Origin: Sporosarcina sp. P13
Lineage (GTDB): Bacteria > Bacillota > Bacilli > Bacillales_A > Planococcaceae
DNA length: 64,000 nt
NCBI RefSeq assembly: GCF_002743055.1
Contig: NZ_PDYM01000003.1
Coordinates: 105,229-169,228, forward strand
Direction: 5' to 3'
Shown here: positions 1 to 8,391 of the stretch, in pieces
How the letters are laid out: each line of letters opens with the position of its first letter
Numbering within the stretch: position 1 is the first letter of the stretch
Notes under the pieces: model-generated
Seen by the model: the letters and a program-made list of their open reading frames with translations, nothing else
The model's database searches: none
What the model was told of the DNA's origin: nothing
Program-made: the position numbers and the translations under genes

Positions 1-1300
1 AAAGTACTTTACCTGTATGGTTCTCGATCATTGTTGCTCCGACTTGTACTGGGTCTTCCACAATAGTCGTTTTCCCTGAATCTGCATCTGTTTTTGTAGA
101 TGTATACGTGAATCCGTAATATTTGAAGTTTTTCGCGACTTCATTCATTTGATCGTATAGTTCTTTATCAATCGTAGAGTAGATGCGGTAGCCGTCTGTT
201 CGCATTGAACGGTCTGCCATGATCTCATACTTTTCTTTTACTTTTGAATCTTCATCAAATCGACTAGCGTCTAGTCCGTCTTTTTCGGCTAGGACTTTTG
301 CTAAAATTTCGACTGTCCGATTCTGAATTTCTTGCGTAACATACGGATATCGTTCGGTTGCACGTCTAGAAGGTTGTCTGAAATCCTTAACGATGTCATA
401 AGCAATTGCTTCTCGATATTCTTCTTCCGTAATATACCCTGTTTCTCTCATACGGAATAAAACGGTCTTCATACGATTAATACCAGCCTGTAGTTTTTCA
501 GGCTCCTTAAGTCCTTGGTTCTTACTGTAGAAAGGTGTGTATGTATATGGCGCTTGTGGAATACCTGCAATATAAGCAGATTGAGGTAAGTTTAATTCAA
601 TCGCTTTAATGCCAAAAAGTCCTCTTGCTGCAGTTTCGATACCTGCAATATTTTGTCCCACTACATCACGACCGTACGGAATGATATTCAAGTATGCTTC
701 TAGAATTTCATCTTTTGTCATAAAATGTTCTAAACGCATCGCTAATAAAATTTCCTTTGCTTTCCGTTCGTAAGATACTTCATTTGTCAGGATTTGGTTT
801 TTGACTAATTGCTGAGTCAATGTAGAACCACCCGTTTGACTATCTGCGTTCGTAACGTCTTGGAATACTCCGCGGAAAATCGCTTTAGGTACAATTCCTG
901 TATGCTCGTTGAAGTATTCATCCTCAGTAGCTAATACTGCGTCTAGCGCATATTGAGAAACCTTATCTAGCGTAATTTGTCGACGCTCGATATCCGAGTT
1001 GACTTTTCCTAAATAGATATTATTTGCAAAGAACATTTCTGATGTTTCCTCGTAAGTAAACACCGCATTACGCAGTTCTTCTTTAGAGCGTAAAGGTTCT
1101 TTTGCGACGAGTGAAGCGAAGTACCCTGCACCAACAGATGATGCGAACACAGCACCAATCACACCAAGGATTAGAGTCAATATGAATAAGTTCCACAGTA
1201 CGCCAGAACTAATCCGAATTTTCTTGGCCCACGGTTCTTTTTTCGCCTTTTCGAATGTATTTTCTAGTTGTTGGATCTTATTATTTTTCAATTTATTCAA
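1..1300 (-). CDS. Class A penicillin-binding protein (glycosyltransferase/transpeptidase), 3' end outside window
   Basis: Bifunctional cell-wall enzyme that polymerises lipid II and cross-links peptidoglycan at the outer face of the membrane. Reading the minus strand from a TTG at 1300 gives a short basic N-terminus, one hydrophobic anchor at about residues 29-52, then the family 51 glycosyltransferase signature: the catalytic EDEYF stretch, GGSTLTQQLVKN, and RKAKEILLA followed by EAYLNIIPYG. The frame stays open to the window edge at about residue 433, so the transpeptidase domain is largely outside. The TTG is chosen because AGGGGGAG lies six bases upstream, while the ATG inside that region runs straight into a stop. 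It is divergent from tyrS. Exact orthology (PbpF, PbpG or PBP1A group) cannot be decided from this part. Confidence 0.9.
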   Translation of the reverse strand, partial: MNKLKNNKIQQLENTFEKAKKEPWAKKIRISSGVLWNLFILTLILGVIGAVFASSVGAGYFASLVAKEPLRSKEELRNAVFTYEETSEMFFANNIYLGKVNSDIERRQITLDKVSQYALDAVLATEDEYFNEHTGIVPKAIFRGVFQDVTNADSQTGGSTLTQQLVKNQILTNEVSYERKAKEILLAMRLEHFMTKDEILEAYLNIIPYGRDVVGQNIAGIETAARGLFGIKAIELNLPQSAYIAGIPQAPYTYTPFYSKNQGLKEPEKLQAGINRMKTVLFRMRETGYITEEEYREAIAYDIVKDFRQPSRRATERYPYVTQEIQNRTVEILAKVLAEKDGLDASRFDEDSKVKEKYEIMADRSMRTDGYRIYSTIDKELYDQMNEVAKNFKYYGFTYTSTKTDADSGKTTIVEDPVQVGATMIENHTGKVL

Positions 1301-1327
1301 TTCATTCTCCCCCTAAAAATCTTATTT

Positions 1328-1355
1328 ATTATAGCATAGATTACGGATTAATTAA
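1328..1355 (-). promoter_or_regulatory. Probable sigma-A promoter of the penicillin-binding protein gene
   Basis: On the minus strand TTAATT (1350-1355) and TATAAT (1328-1333) are 16 bp apart, about 28 bp upstream of the TTG start. The -10 is perfect and the -35 weak. Confidence 0.5.
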
Positions 1356-1365
1356 GCATATATTG

Positions 1366-1393
1366 TTGACTTTCATTGGAACTTGGTTAAAAT
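1366..1393 (+). promoter_or_regulatory. Probable sigma-A promoter of tyrS
   Basis: TTGACT (1366-1371) and TAAAAT (1388-1393) are separated by 16 bp, immediately upstream of the T-box leader and back to back with the penicillin-binding protein promoter. Confidence 0.6.
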
Positions 1394-1397
1394 TAGA

Positions 1398-2936
<1,539 letters not shown>

Positions 2937-2950
2937 TTTTAAGAAGAGGA

Positions 2951-2990
2951 CCCCTTGGGATTCTTGGTGAATTTCAGGGGCTTTTTGTTT
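2951..2990 (+). terminator. Intrinsic terminator after tyrS
   Basis: Stem CCCCT...ATTC / GAAT...AGGGG followed by CTTTTTGTTT, just downstream of the tyrS stop. Confidence 0.75.
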
Positions 2991-3164
2991 ATTGGATTAG
3001 TATATTTTTAATCATGCGGATGTCGATGTCGTGATCGTTTGCTTGATGTTGGATCGTGTGCATACAGGCTAGTTGGTCTGAGTGGTGTGGGACTTTTTCC
3101 GTTAGTGAGTCGATTTTTTCTTCGGTAGGAATAGTACGTTCACCGAGTTCAAATAAAATCACAA

Positions 3165-3205
3165 AAAACCCCGTTAGCTGAGAAAATCTCAACCATCGGG
3201 GTTTT
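3165..3205 (-). terminator. Intrinsic terminator after rpsD
   Basis: On the minus strand AAAACCCCG pairs with CGGGGTTTT around an inner TTGAGA...TCTCA stem, then runs into TTTTTT. It starts a few bases after the rpsD stop codon. Confidence 0.9.
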
Positions 3206-3212
3206 ACTGTCA

Positions 3213-3815
3213 TTAACGTGAGTAGAATTCTACGATCAATGCTTCGTTGATCTCAGCAGCTAATTCGCTACGCTCTGGAAGGCGAACGAAAGTACCTTTT
3301 TTAGAATCTTTATCGAAAGTTACATAGTCAGGAACAAAGCTGCTCACTTCTAATGCTTCTTCGATTGCAGTTAAGTTTTGAGATTTCTCGCGAAGAGAGA
3401 TTTCAGAACCTGGCTTCACTGCGAATGAAGGGATGTCAACGCGCTTGCCGTCAACTAGCACGTGACCGTGGTTGACTAACTGGCGAGCTGCACGACGAGT
3501 ACGTGCAAGACCCATACGGTAAACAACGTTATCCAAGCGAGCTTCAAGTAAGATCATGAAGTTTTCACCGTGAATACCTTGCATTTTACCAGCTTTGTTG
3601 AAAAGCGTGCGGAATTGACGTTCGTTTACGCCGTACATGAAGCGTAGTTTTTGTTTTTCTTGCAATTGCATTCCGTATTCGGAAAGTTTTTTACGTTGGT
3701 TTGGACCGTGTTGTCCTGGAGCGTATGGACGCTTTTCAATTTCTTTACCAGTGCCTGTTAGTGAGATACCTAAACGACGTGACAATTTCCAAGATGGACC
3801 TGTATATCGAGCCAT
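3213..3815 (-). CDS. rpsD: 30S ribosomal protein S4
   Basis: Primary 16S rRNA-binding protein of the small subunit and, in Bacillus, the repressor of its own mRNA. The 200-residue length matches the bacterial family. It starts [14 protein letters not shown], contains the conserved [31 protein letters not shown] segment spanning the S4 RNA-binding domain (about residues 92-150), and ends in VEFYSR. GGAGGAG sits just upstream of the ATG. As in B. subtilis it is a stand-alone gene next to tyrS, not part of a ribosomal operon. The long 5' leader is annotated separately. Confidence 0.98.
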   Translation of the reverse strand: MARYTGPSWKLSRRLGISLTGTGKEIEKRPYAPGQHGPNQRKKLSEYGMQLQEKQKLRFMYGVNERQFRTLFNKAGKMQGIHGENFMILLEARLDNVVYRMGLARTRRAARQLVNHGHVLVDGKRVDIPSFAVKPGSEISLREKSQNLTAIEEALEVSSFVPDYVTFDKDSKKGTFVRLPERSELAAEINEALIVEFYSR

Positions 3816-3998
3816 GAGAGACTCCTCCTCTGTTGGTTTTATTTTGTTGTAAAATAAGACCAGATATGTTCAATCCATCTGCCATTCTATAATCTTGCAA
3901 CTTCGCCCCTGCAGCCTCGAGGTTACGTGGTGCACCTTTTAATAAGGAATAGACTGGACAAAACAGAACACATAACTGCTGCAACTATTTTACACAAA
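3816..3998 (-). ncRNA. Probable S4-responsive leader of rpsD mRNA
   Basis: About 180 nt of untranslated leader separate the likely promoter from the rpsD start. In B. subtilis a leader of similar length folds into a structure bound by S4, which represses translation; that is established for the family. Here I see the length, the position, and GC-rich segments around 3900-3930, but I did not fold it. The longer reading frame on this strand (3745-3984) is a shadow within this leader. Confidence 0.55.
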
Positions 3999-4003
3999 GA
4001 ATA

Positions 4004-4031
4004 GCATACCAATTTATTGGCTTGGGGTCAA
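4004..4031 (-). promoter_or_regulatory. Probable rpsD promoter
   Basis: Minus-strand TTGACC (4026-4031) and TATGCT (4004-4009) are 16 bp apart, placing the start site near 3997 and giving a leader of about 180 nt. Confidence 0.5.
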
Positions 4032-4120
4032 GCATATTCATATGAAAGAAAGAAAAAGTCTGCAATTCTTTTGTTTTCTCTAAAATCGCTGTACACTGAA
4101 AAAGAGAATAACGAAGCGCT

Positions 4121-4137
4121 TTCAGAAACTTTCTGAA
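4121..4137 (+). promoter_or_regulatory. Perfect 8-1-8 palindrome upstream of the methionine gamma-lyase gene (candidate operator)
   Basis: TTCAGAAA-C-TTTCTGAA, a perfect inverted repeat ending 11 bp before the ribosome binding site. A one-base loop makes an RNA hairpin unlikely, so a dimeric repressor site is the better guess. It abuts GCGCTTTCA (4117-4125), which equals one half of a CcpA cre site. Confidence 0.5.
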
Positions 4138-4162
4138 TAGAATGATAGAAGGAGGAATCAAT

Positions 4163-5353
4163 ATGCAGAAGAATAACGACTGGCATAAAGAAACGGCAAT
4201 GATTCATGAAGGATACGACAGCAAAGAACATCAAGGGAGTCTTGCAGTGCCGCTGTATCAAACTGCAACGTATGTATTTGATTCAGCTGAGCAAGGAGAA
4301 AAACGATTCGCTGGGGAAGAAGTGGGGAATATTTATTCGCGCTTAGGAAATCCGACGGTTAGCGTATTAGAAGAACGTATTGCACGACTGGAAGAAGGGC
4401 AAACAGGTCTGGCATTTGCGTCAGGAATGGCTGCGGTTAGTGCTGTATTTGTTCATGTCACAAAAGCGAATGATCATGTGTTATGTTCTCGTGGAATTTA
4501 CGGCTGTACATTCGGACTTTTGAAAATTATGGAAGAAAAATACGCGATTACACATAGTTTAATCTCTATGAGAACAGAAGAAGAAATTGAAAAGGCGGTA
4601 AAGCCAGAAACGACGTGTATATATGTAGAAACGCCAATCAACCCGACGATGGAATTGGTCGATTTGCAAGCTGTTGTGAATGTGGCTAAACGACATAATT
4701 TAAAAGTAATTGTTGATAATACGTTCTGCTCACCGTATATTCAAACGCCTTTGACGTTCGGTGTTGATTTCGTTTTGCATAGTGCAACGAAATATTTGAA
4801 TGGTCATGGCGACGTCATTGCAGGATTATTAGTAGGTAATGATAAGGAAGAAATGGCGAAACTTCGAGGCACTGTACAAAAAGATTTTGGTGGCGTTATT
4901 TCACCGTTTGACGCATGGCTATTGCTTCGTGGAATTAAAACATTGCCCGTGCGAATGGACCGACATGCGGCAAACGCGAAAATTCTTTTTAATTACTTAA
5001 AAAAGAAAGCTCAAGTAGATGAAGTCTTTTATCCATTTGACGACCAACATCCACAATACGAAATTGCGAAGAAGCAAATGAAAACAGGTGGCGGCTTAAT
5101 TTCTTTCACTATCAAAGGTGGAAAAGAAGAAGCGCAGAAGCTAATGAACCACTTATCACTTATTAAATTAGCAGTTAGCCTTGGAGACGCGGAAACATTA
5201 ATCCAGCATCCAGCCACAATGACACATTCTGCAGTACCGAAAGAAGAGCGTGAAAAAATGGGGGTAACCGATTCGTTGATTCGGCTGTCTGTAGGGTTAG
5301 AGCATATGGATGATATCATCGCTGACTTAGAACAAGCATTTCAATGTATCTAA
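4163..5353 (+). CDS. mdeA: Methionine gamma-lyase (PLP-dependent Cys/Met metabolism enzyme)
   Basis: PLP enzyme of the cystathionine gamma-lyase family, predicted to split L-methionine to methanethiol, 2-oxobutyrate and ammonia. In the 396 residues the PLP lysine is in SATKYLNGHGD (Lys210), SRLGNPTV is the N-terminal family motif, and TLIQHPATMTHS lies near the C-terminus. Cys115 in IYGCTF corresponds to the cysteine typical of methionine gamma-lyases (Cys116 in Pseudomonas), which favours this over cystathionine gamma-lyase or gamma-synthase. The ATG at 4163 follows GAAGGAGG; the frame opens seven codons earlier inside that site. It is a single-gene unit closed by a strong terminator, with a candidate operator in front. 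Substrate choice is inferred from the motif only. Confidence 0.85.
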   Translation: MQKNNDWHKETAMIHEGYDSKEHQGSLAVPLYQTATYVFDSAEQGEKRFAGEEVGNIYSRLGNPTVSVLEERIARLEEGQTGLAFASGMAAVSAVFVHVTKANDHVLCSRGIYGCTFGLLKIMEEKYAITHSLISMRTEEEIEKAVKPETTCIYVETPINPTMELVDLQAVVNVAKRHNLKVIVDNTFCSPYIQTPLTFGVDFVLHSATKYLNGHGDVIAGLLVGNDKEEMAKLRGTVQKDFGGVISPFDAWLLLRGIKTLPVRMDRHAANAKILFNYLKKKAQVDEVFYPFDDQHPQYEIAKKQMKTGGGLISFTIKGGKEEAQKLMNHLSLIKLAVSLGDAETLIQHPATMTHSAVPKEEREKMGVTDSLIRLSVGLEHMDDIIADLEQAFQCI

Positions 5354-5657
5354 AAAACAGGCGATCCTTTGCAAAGGATCGCCTGTTTTATTCTATAGAA
5401 TTGTGGAAGGACTGTCACAATGGGCAGTCCTTACTTTTGATAACTTACCATAATAATGTTGGTTTTATATATCGTGTAGAATCTGAATGTACCGTATTTG
5501 CCGCGGTCGTGTTCTACTGGTTGTTTTACTTAAGCAACGCAAACCCTACCTACTTTTGCGTCCTTGCGACCCTATAGTCGCGCCAGTGATGAATAAGTGT
5601 TCCGAAAAACATCTGCAGAACGCCATTTCTTTGTGTCAGATTAGTTATCAATCTCAA
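5352..5657 (-). ncRNA. Candidate small structured RNA of about 300 nt
   Basis: This gene-free stretch has a near-consensus minus-strand promoter (5664-5692). Downstream come hairpins GCGAC/GTCGC (5566-5581), ACGCAAA/TTTGCGT (5537-5561) and AAGGACTG/CAGTCCTT (5407-5432), and it ends in the bidirectional terminator at 5354-5389. No reading frame with a ribosome binding site is present; a 20-codon frame starting near 5613 lacks one. I do not recognise the RNA family. Confidence 0.45.
5354..5389. terminator. Bidirectional terminator
   Basis: Near-perfect palindrome AAAACAGGCGATCCTTT-GC-AAAGGATCGCCTGTTTT starting right after the lyase stop codon. T-rich tracts follow on both strands, so it can also end transcripts arriving on the minus strand from about 5657. 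Confidence 0.9.
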
Positions 5658-5663
5658 TTCACT

Positions 5664-5692
5664 ACTATACATTATAATTATGTTCTTGTCAA
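5664..5692 (-). promoter_or_regulatory. Strong sigma-A promoter reading into a gene-free region
   Basis: Minus-strand TTGACA (5687-5692), 17 bp spacer, TATAGT (5664-5669). It points away from the CMD-family gene and into the candidate small RNA. Confidence 0.65.
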
Positions 5693-5780
5693 TACGTCTT
5701 TATCTGGCGACGTCTTTCCAGAAGAACGTATGCCGCCCTAAACGGGAAGCGTAGCAATTTTTAACGGTAACAAAATCTGA

Positions 5781-6161
5781 TTAGTTATCTTCTACTAATA
5801 GATCTTTTGCTGCTGTTAAAGCATTTTGAACACGTGGGAAACCAACATACGGAATTAGTTGCATAATACTTTCCACAACCTCAGTTTTTGTCAGACCGAC
5901 TGTGAGTGCGCGTTTTACATGTGTTTGAATTTGAGTGGTCGCTCCTTGAGTGACGAGTGAAGCGAGTGTCACTAATTGACGTTGTTTACTGTCGAGTCCA
6001 GGTCTCGAATAGATCTCGCCATACGCAAATTCTACTATATACTTACGTAAGTCCGGCGCTAACTCTTTTAGTGCGTCAGCTGTCATCATACGATTCGCTT
6101 CCTCTTCGCTGACGTACTCTTTAATTTTCGTTAAACCTGCTTCAATTCGTTCTGTTGACAT
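5781..6161 (-). CDS. Carboxymuconolactone decarboxylase family protein
   Basis: A 126-residue single-domain protein of the AhpD-like CMD fold. The family core is visible: EFAYGEIYSRPGLDSKQRQLVTLASLVTQG, then THVKRALTVGLTKTEVVESIMQL and YVGFPRVQNAL. The AhpD CxxC redox pair is missing, so peroxidase-reductase activity is unlikely; it resembles the gamma-carboxymuconolactone decarboxylase subgroup, whose members often have unknown roles. ATG at 6161 is preferred over the in-frame TTG two codons earlier because AGGGGGA then has a normal spacing. It is monocistronic and no pathway genes lie nearby. Confidence 0.8.
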   Translation of the reverse strand: MSTERIEAGLTKIKEYVSEEEANRMMTADALKELAPDLRKYIVEFAYGEIYSRPGLDSKQRQLVTLASLVTQGATTQIQTHVKRALTVGLTKTEVVESIMQLIPYVGFPRVQNALTAAKDLLVEDN

Positions 6162-6308
6162 ATGCAAATCCCCCTACTATTTCAATTATTCTGTAGATGG
6201 AGTATAGCACACTTGTCCATATGCTCGTCTATTGATAAATGAAAGAGAATACTTTTAAGGAGTTTGAAAAACGGCAATAGTACAAATGGTTCTTATTCAA
6301 GTAGAAAT

Positions 6309-6334
6309 GTTTAAGAAGTAGTGTAGGAAGGTAT
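6309..6334 (+). promoter_or_regulatory. Sigma-B-type promoter of the YflT-like gene
   Basis: GTTTAA (6309-6314), 14 bp spacer, AGGTAT (6329-6334), close to the general-stress consensus GTTTAA-N12-14-GGGTAT. The -10 is about 44 bp before the start codon of a general stress protein homologue. Confidence 0.65.
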
Positions 6335-6377
6335 AGTTGAGTAGAGCAAGAAAACAACAACTTTGGAGGTAATACAA

Positions 6378-6695
6378 ATGGAAAAGTTTTTCTTGGAAAA
6401 TGCAGTACAGGCAAAAAAGAAGGTTGAAGAATTGGTAGCACAAGGCTACACACACGAAAAAATTTATGTTTTTGCACATAGCGAAGATCGTGAAGATAAG
6501 ATTGCGGATGCGCTAGATTCTGAAAAAGTCGGAATGAGTGAAATGGGCTTACTTGATAAGATGAAGAATATGTTTACATCTCGCGGTGATACATTAAGAG
6601 CGGAGATGCAGGCGGTCGGACTTACTGAAGCAGAAGCTGAAGAAGGCGAAAGTGAGTTAGACAAAGGTAGATTATTACTCGTCGTTAAACGATAA
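6378..6695 (+). CDS. General stress protein 17M-like (YflT family)
   Basis: Small cytoplasmic stress protein of 105 residues. The N-terminal ENAVQAKKKVEELVAQGYTHEKIYVFAHSEDR and the C-terminal acidic stretch ending RLLLVVKR match the YflT/GspM-like domain; GMSEMGLLDKMKNMF corresponds to the central variable linker. No catalytic residues are evident and the biochemical role is unknown in the family. The ATG at 6378 follows TTGGAGG; the frame opens five codons earlier inside that site. A sigma-B-like promoter lies upstream, consistent with general stress control. It is single-gene, with a terminator after it. Confidence 0.85.
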   Translation: MEKFFLENAVQAKKKVEELVAQGYTHEKIYVFAHSEDREDKIADALDSEKVGMSEMGLLDKMKNMFTSRGDTLRAEMQAVGLTEAEAEEGESELDKGRLLLVVKR

Positions 6696-6705
6696 AATAA
6701 CGAAG

Positions 6706-6740
6706 GATCGGTAAAGGGCTTGTCCCTAACCGATCTTTTT
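6706..6740. terminator. Terminator shared by the YflT-like and HtrA-like genes
   Basis: GATCGGT-AAAGGG-cttg-TCCCT-AACCGATC followed by TTTTT, lying between two convergent genes. Confidence 0.8.
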
Positions 6741-6745
6741 CATGC

Positions 6746-7543
6746 CTATAAATTTTCCATAGCATCATAATACAGGTCAATTGGAATGAATAACCCAACT
6801 TTTCCGTGACTCTTTTCATCCAATGTTGCAAAAATCGTACCGATCACTTCACCATTCTCATTAATGACCGGGCTTCCACTATTGCCACGGTAGACAGGAG
6901 CCTTTATCATAACAACTGGATTTTCCCAATCGGGTAATTGGATATAATCGATTGTATTGCCTTGATTGGCAATGCCTGAAAAACTAAGTGGATTACCGAT
7001 AATTGTGATAGGTTCGTGATCATAAAAATGAGTTTCATCTGCCAATGTTAAATGCGGAAGATCTTCTCCATTCACATTTATTACTGCCATATCTATAGAA
7101 GGAAATGTTTTTGTGACAGTAGCGGTGAAACGTTCGCCCTTAGGAAAAGAGACAAGCACGGATTTATTCCCTTCAATTACATGATAATTCGTCAATATAG
7201 TACCGTCGTCACTAATTGAATAGCCGGTACCTTTGCTATCTCCAGTAGCAACAATAACAATTGATTTCTTATATTCTGCGATATGCAGGTTTTTAGAAAG
7301 TGTAGATGAAGTTTTTAAAAATTCAATGGCTGGAATCGAATAAATTTGAAACATGATAGAAAAGGTACTGATTGCTAATGTCATTGCCATGATCCAAAAA
7401 ATCCATTTAGGGAAAGGGCGGTATGTGCGGCGTATGTTTTTTTCAGCGGCCGCTTTTTCAAGTGCTTCACGCTGCGCTTCGAGTACTAATTCCTGTAACA
7501 CCTCATCGTCTAGCTCTTCTTGTAAAGGATCTTTTGTCTTCAC
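6746..7543 (-). CDS. Membrane-anchored trypsin-like serine protease (HtrA-like, no PDZ)
   Basis: A 265-residue protein with a charged cytoplasmic N-terminus (about 1-45), one transmembrane segment (about 47-68) and an extracytoplasmic chymotrypsin-fold domain. The catalytic triad is visible as His in TNYHVIEG, Asp in SIDMAVINV and Ser in GNSGSPVI. HtrA/DegP proteins carry one or two PDZ domains after the protease; here the chain stops about 35 residues after the serine, so no PDZ fits. It may act in surface protein quality control, but that is inference. The GTG start is supported by AAGGAGGTG just upstream. Confidence 0.85.
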   Translation of the reverse strand: MKTKDPLQEELDDEVLQELVLEAQREALEKAAAEKNIRRTYRPFPKWIFWIMAMTLAISTFSIMFQIYSIPAIEFLKTSSTLSKNLHIAEYKKSIVIVATGDSKGTGYSISDDGTILTNYHVIEGNKSVLVSFPKGERFTATVTKTFPSIDMAVINVNGEDLPHLTLADETHFYDHEPITIIGNPLSFSGIANQGNTIDYIQLPDWENPVVMIKAPVYRGNSGSPVINENGEVIGTIFATLDEKSHGKVGLFIPIDLYYDAMENL

Positions 7544-7711
7544 TCACCACACCTCCTTTTACTACCTAGTCTATCAGAAAATGAATAGAAAAGAAGTGTA
7601 GTCCCTTTTACTTCTAGTTATCTGAAAGGTTGTGTAATTATAGTAAAAAAGAACGTTGTATGTGATATGATATAGGTGAAGAAATAGGGCTAAATAGTTG
7701 GAGGTGTTCCT

Positions 7712-8205
7712 ATGACTAGATCCATAACTGTCCGGGCAGAATCAGTTGAGCGGATTCACTTAGAGAAGAACAAACAACGATTGTCTATTTACGTAAACTG
7801 ATTAAGGAAACGGAGTTACTGCTACAAGTATACAGTGAAGAAGTGAGTTCGGTGTCGCTACTGCAAGCCGCATTTGCGCTCAACAGTATCCTATATAGTA
7901 GTGGAAATATTCATATTCGCTCGAAAGGTGTCTATCAGTGCTCCATTACCGCACGTAACAACATGGAGATTAAAGGTGTTTGTCGTGGGGGAGAAGTAAT
8001 TGCTAGCAAAGATATCGAAATGGAAGAAACAGGTTCTACTGCGGGTGTGAAAACGAAAATTCAAACGAACGACGGTGTGATACGTTTCGGCGCTGCACAT
8101 CCGGGTATGGTAATTCAAATTGGCGAACAACGTCATGAGTTTTTCACAATTACATATGGCGTGATAGCGCTGGTAGATGAAAAGGGGAGGTTAGTGATTA
8201 AATAG
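7712..8205 (+). pseudogene. Frameshifted remnant of a DUF342/FapA-like protein gene
   Basis: A good ribosome binding site (TTGGAGGTG) precedes ATG 7712, which opens a 29-codon frame (MTRSITVRAESVERI...) ending at 7801. A second, overlapping frame from about 7750 continues with DSLREEQTTIVYLRKLIKETELLLQ and runs to 8205. It carries the DUF342 beta-helix stretch (YSSGNIHIRSKGVYQCSITARNNMEIKG). A single -1 shift in 7750-7799 would join them to about 163 residues. FapA-type proteins are 450-650 residues, so a large part is also missing. Either a decayed gene or a frameshift-dependent short protein; a sequencing error cannot be excluded. Confidence 0.6.
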
Positions 8206-8391
8206 TCGTTTCCAAACCGTGAATCGAATCGAATTATTCCGTAGAATACGTCTGCAATAGATAAGTTCTCTACTATTTATTAAAAAATATGTTTTAATAA
8301 GACGAAAATACTTTAAACATGTTACGATATACTATAATATCTATAGTAGTCACTTTATGCGCGAAGTGTGGGATAGGGGGATCATAGTAAG

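Noticed and set aside
2989..3213. 74-codon minus-strand frame after rpsD
   Set aside because: Its first 17 codons are the rpsD terminator itself. A shorter version from GTG 3162 lacks a ribosome binding site and has no recognisable domain.
5441..5657. Cyclic-di-GMP riboswitch suspected from GGACGCAAAA on the minus strand
   Set aside because: The conserved GCACAGGGCAAAC part and the GG..GGGU tetraloop-receptor pattern are not present, and no gene follows.
6229..6479. Two minus-strand frames over the YflT gene promoter
   Set aside because: Hydrophobic, low-complexity shadows without ribosome binding sites, overlapping a clear promoter and gene.
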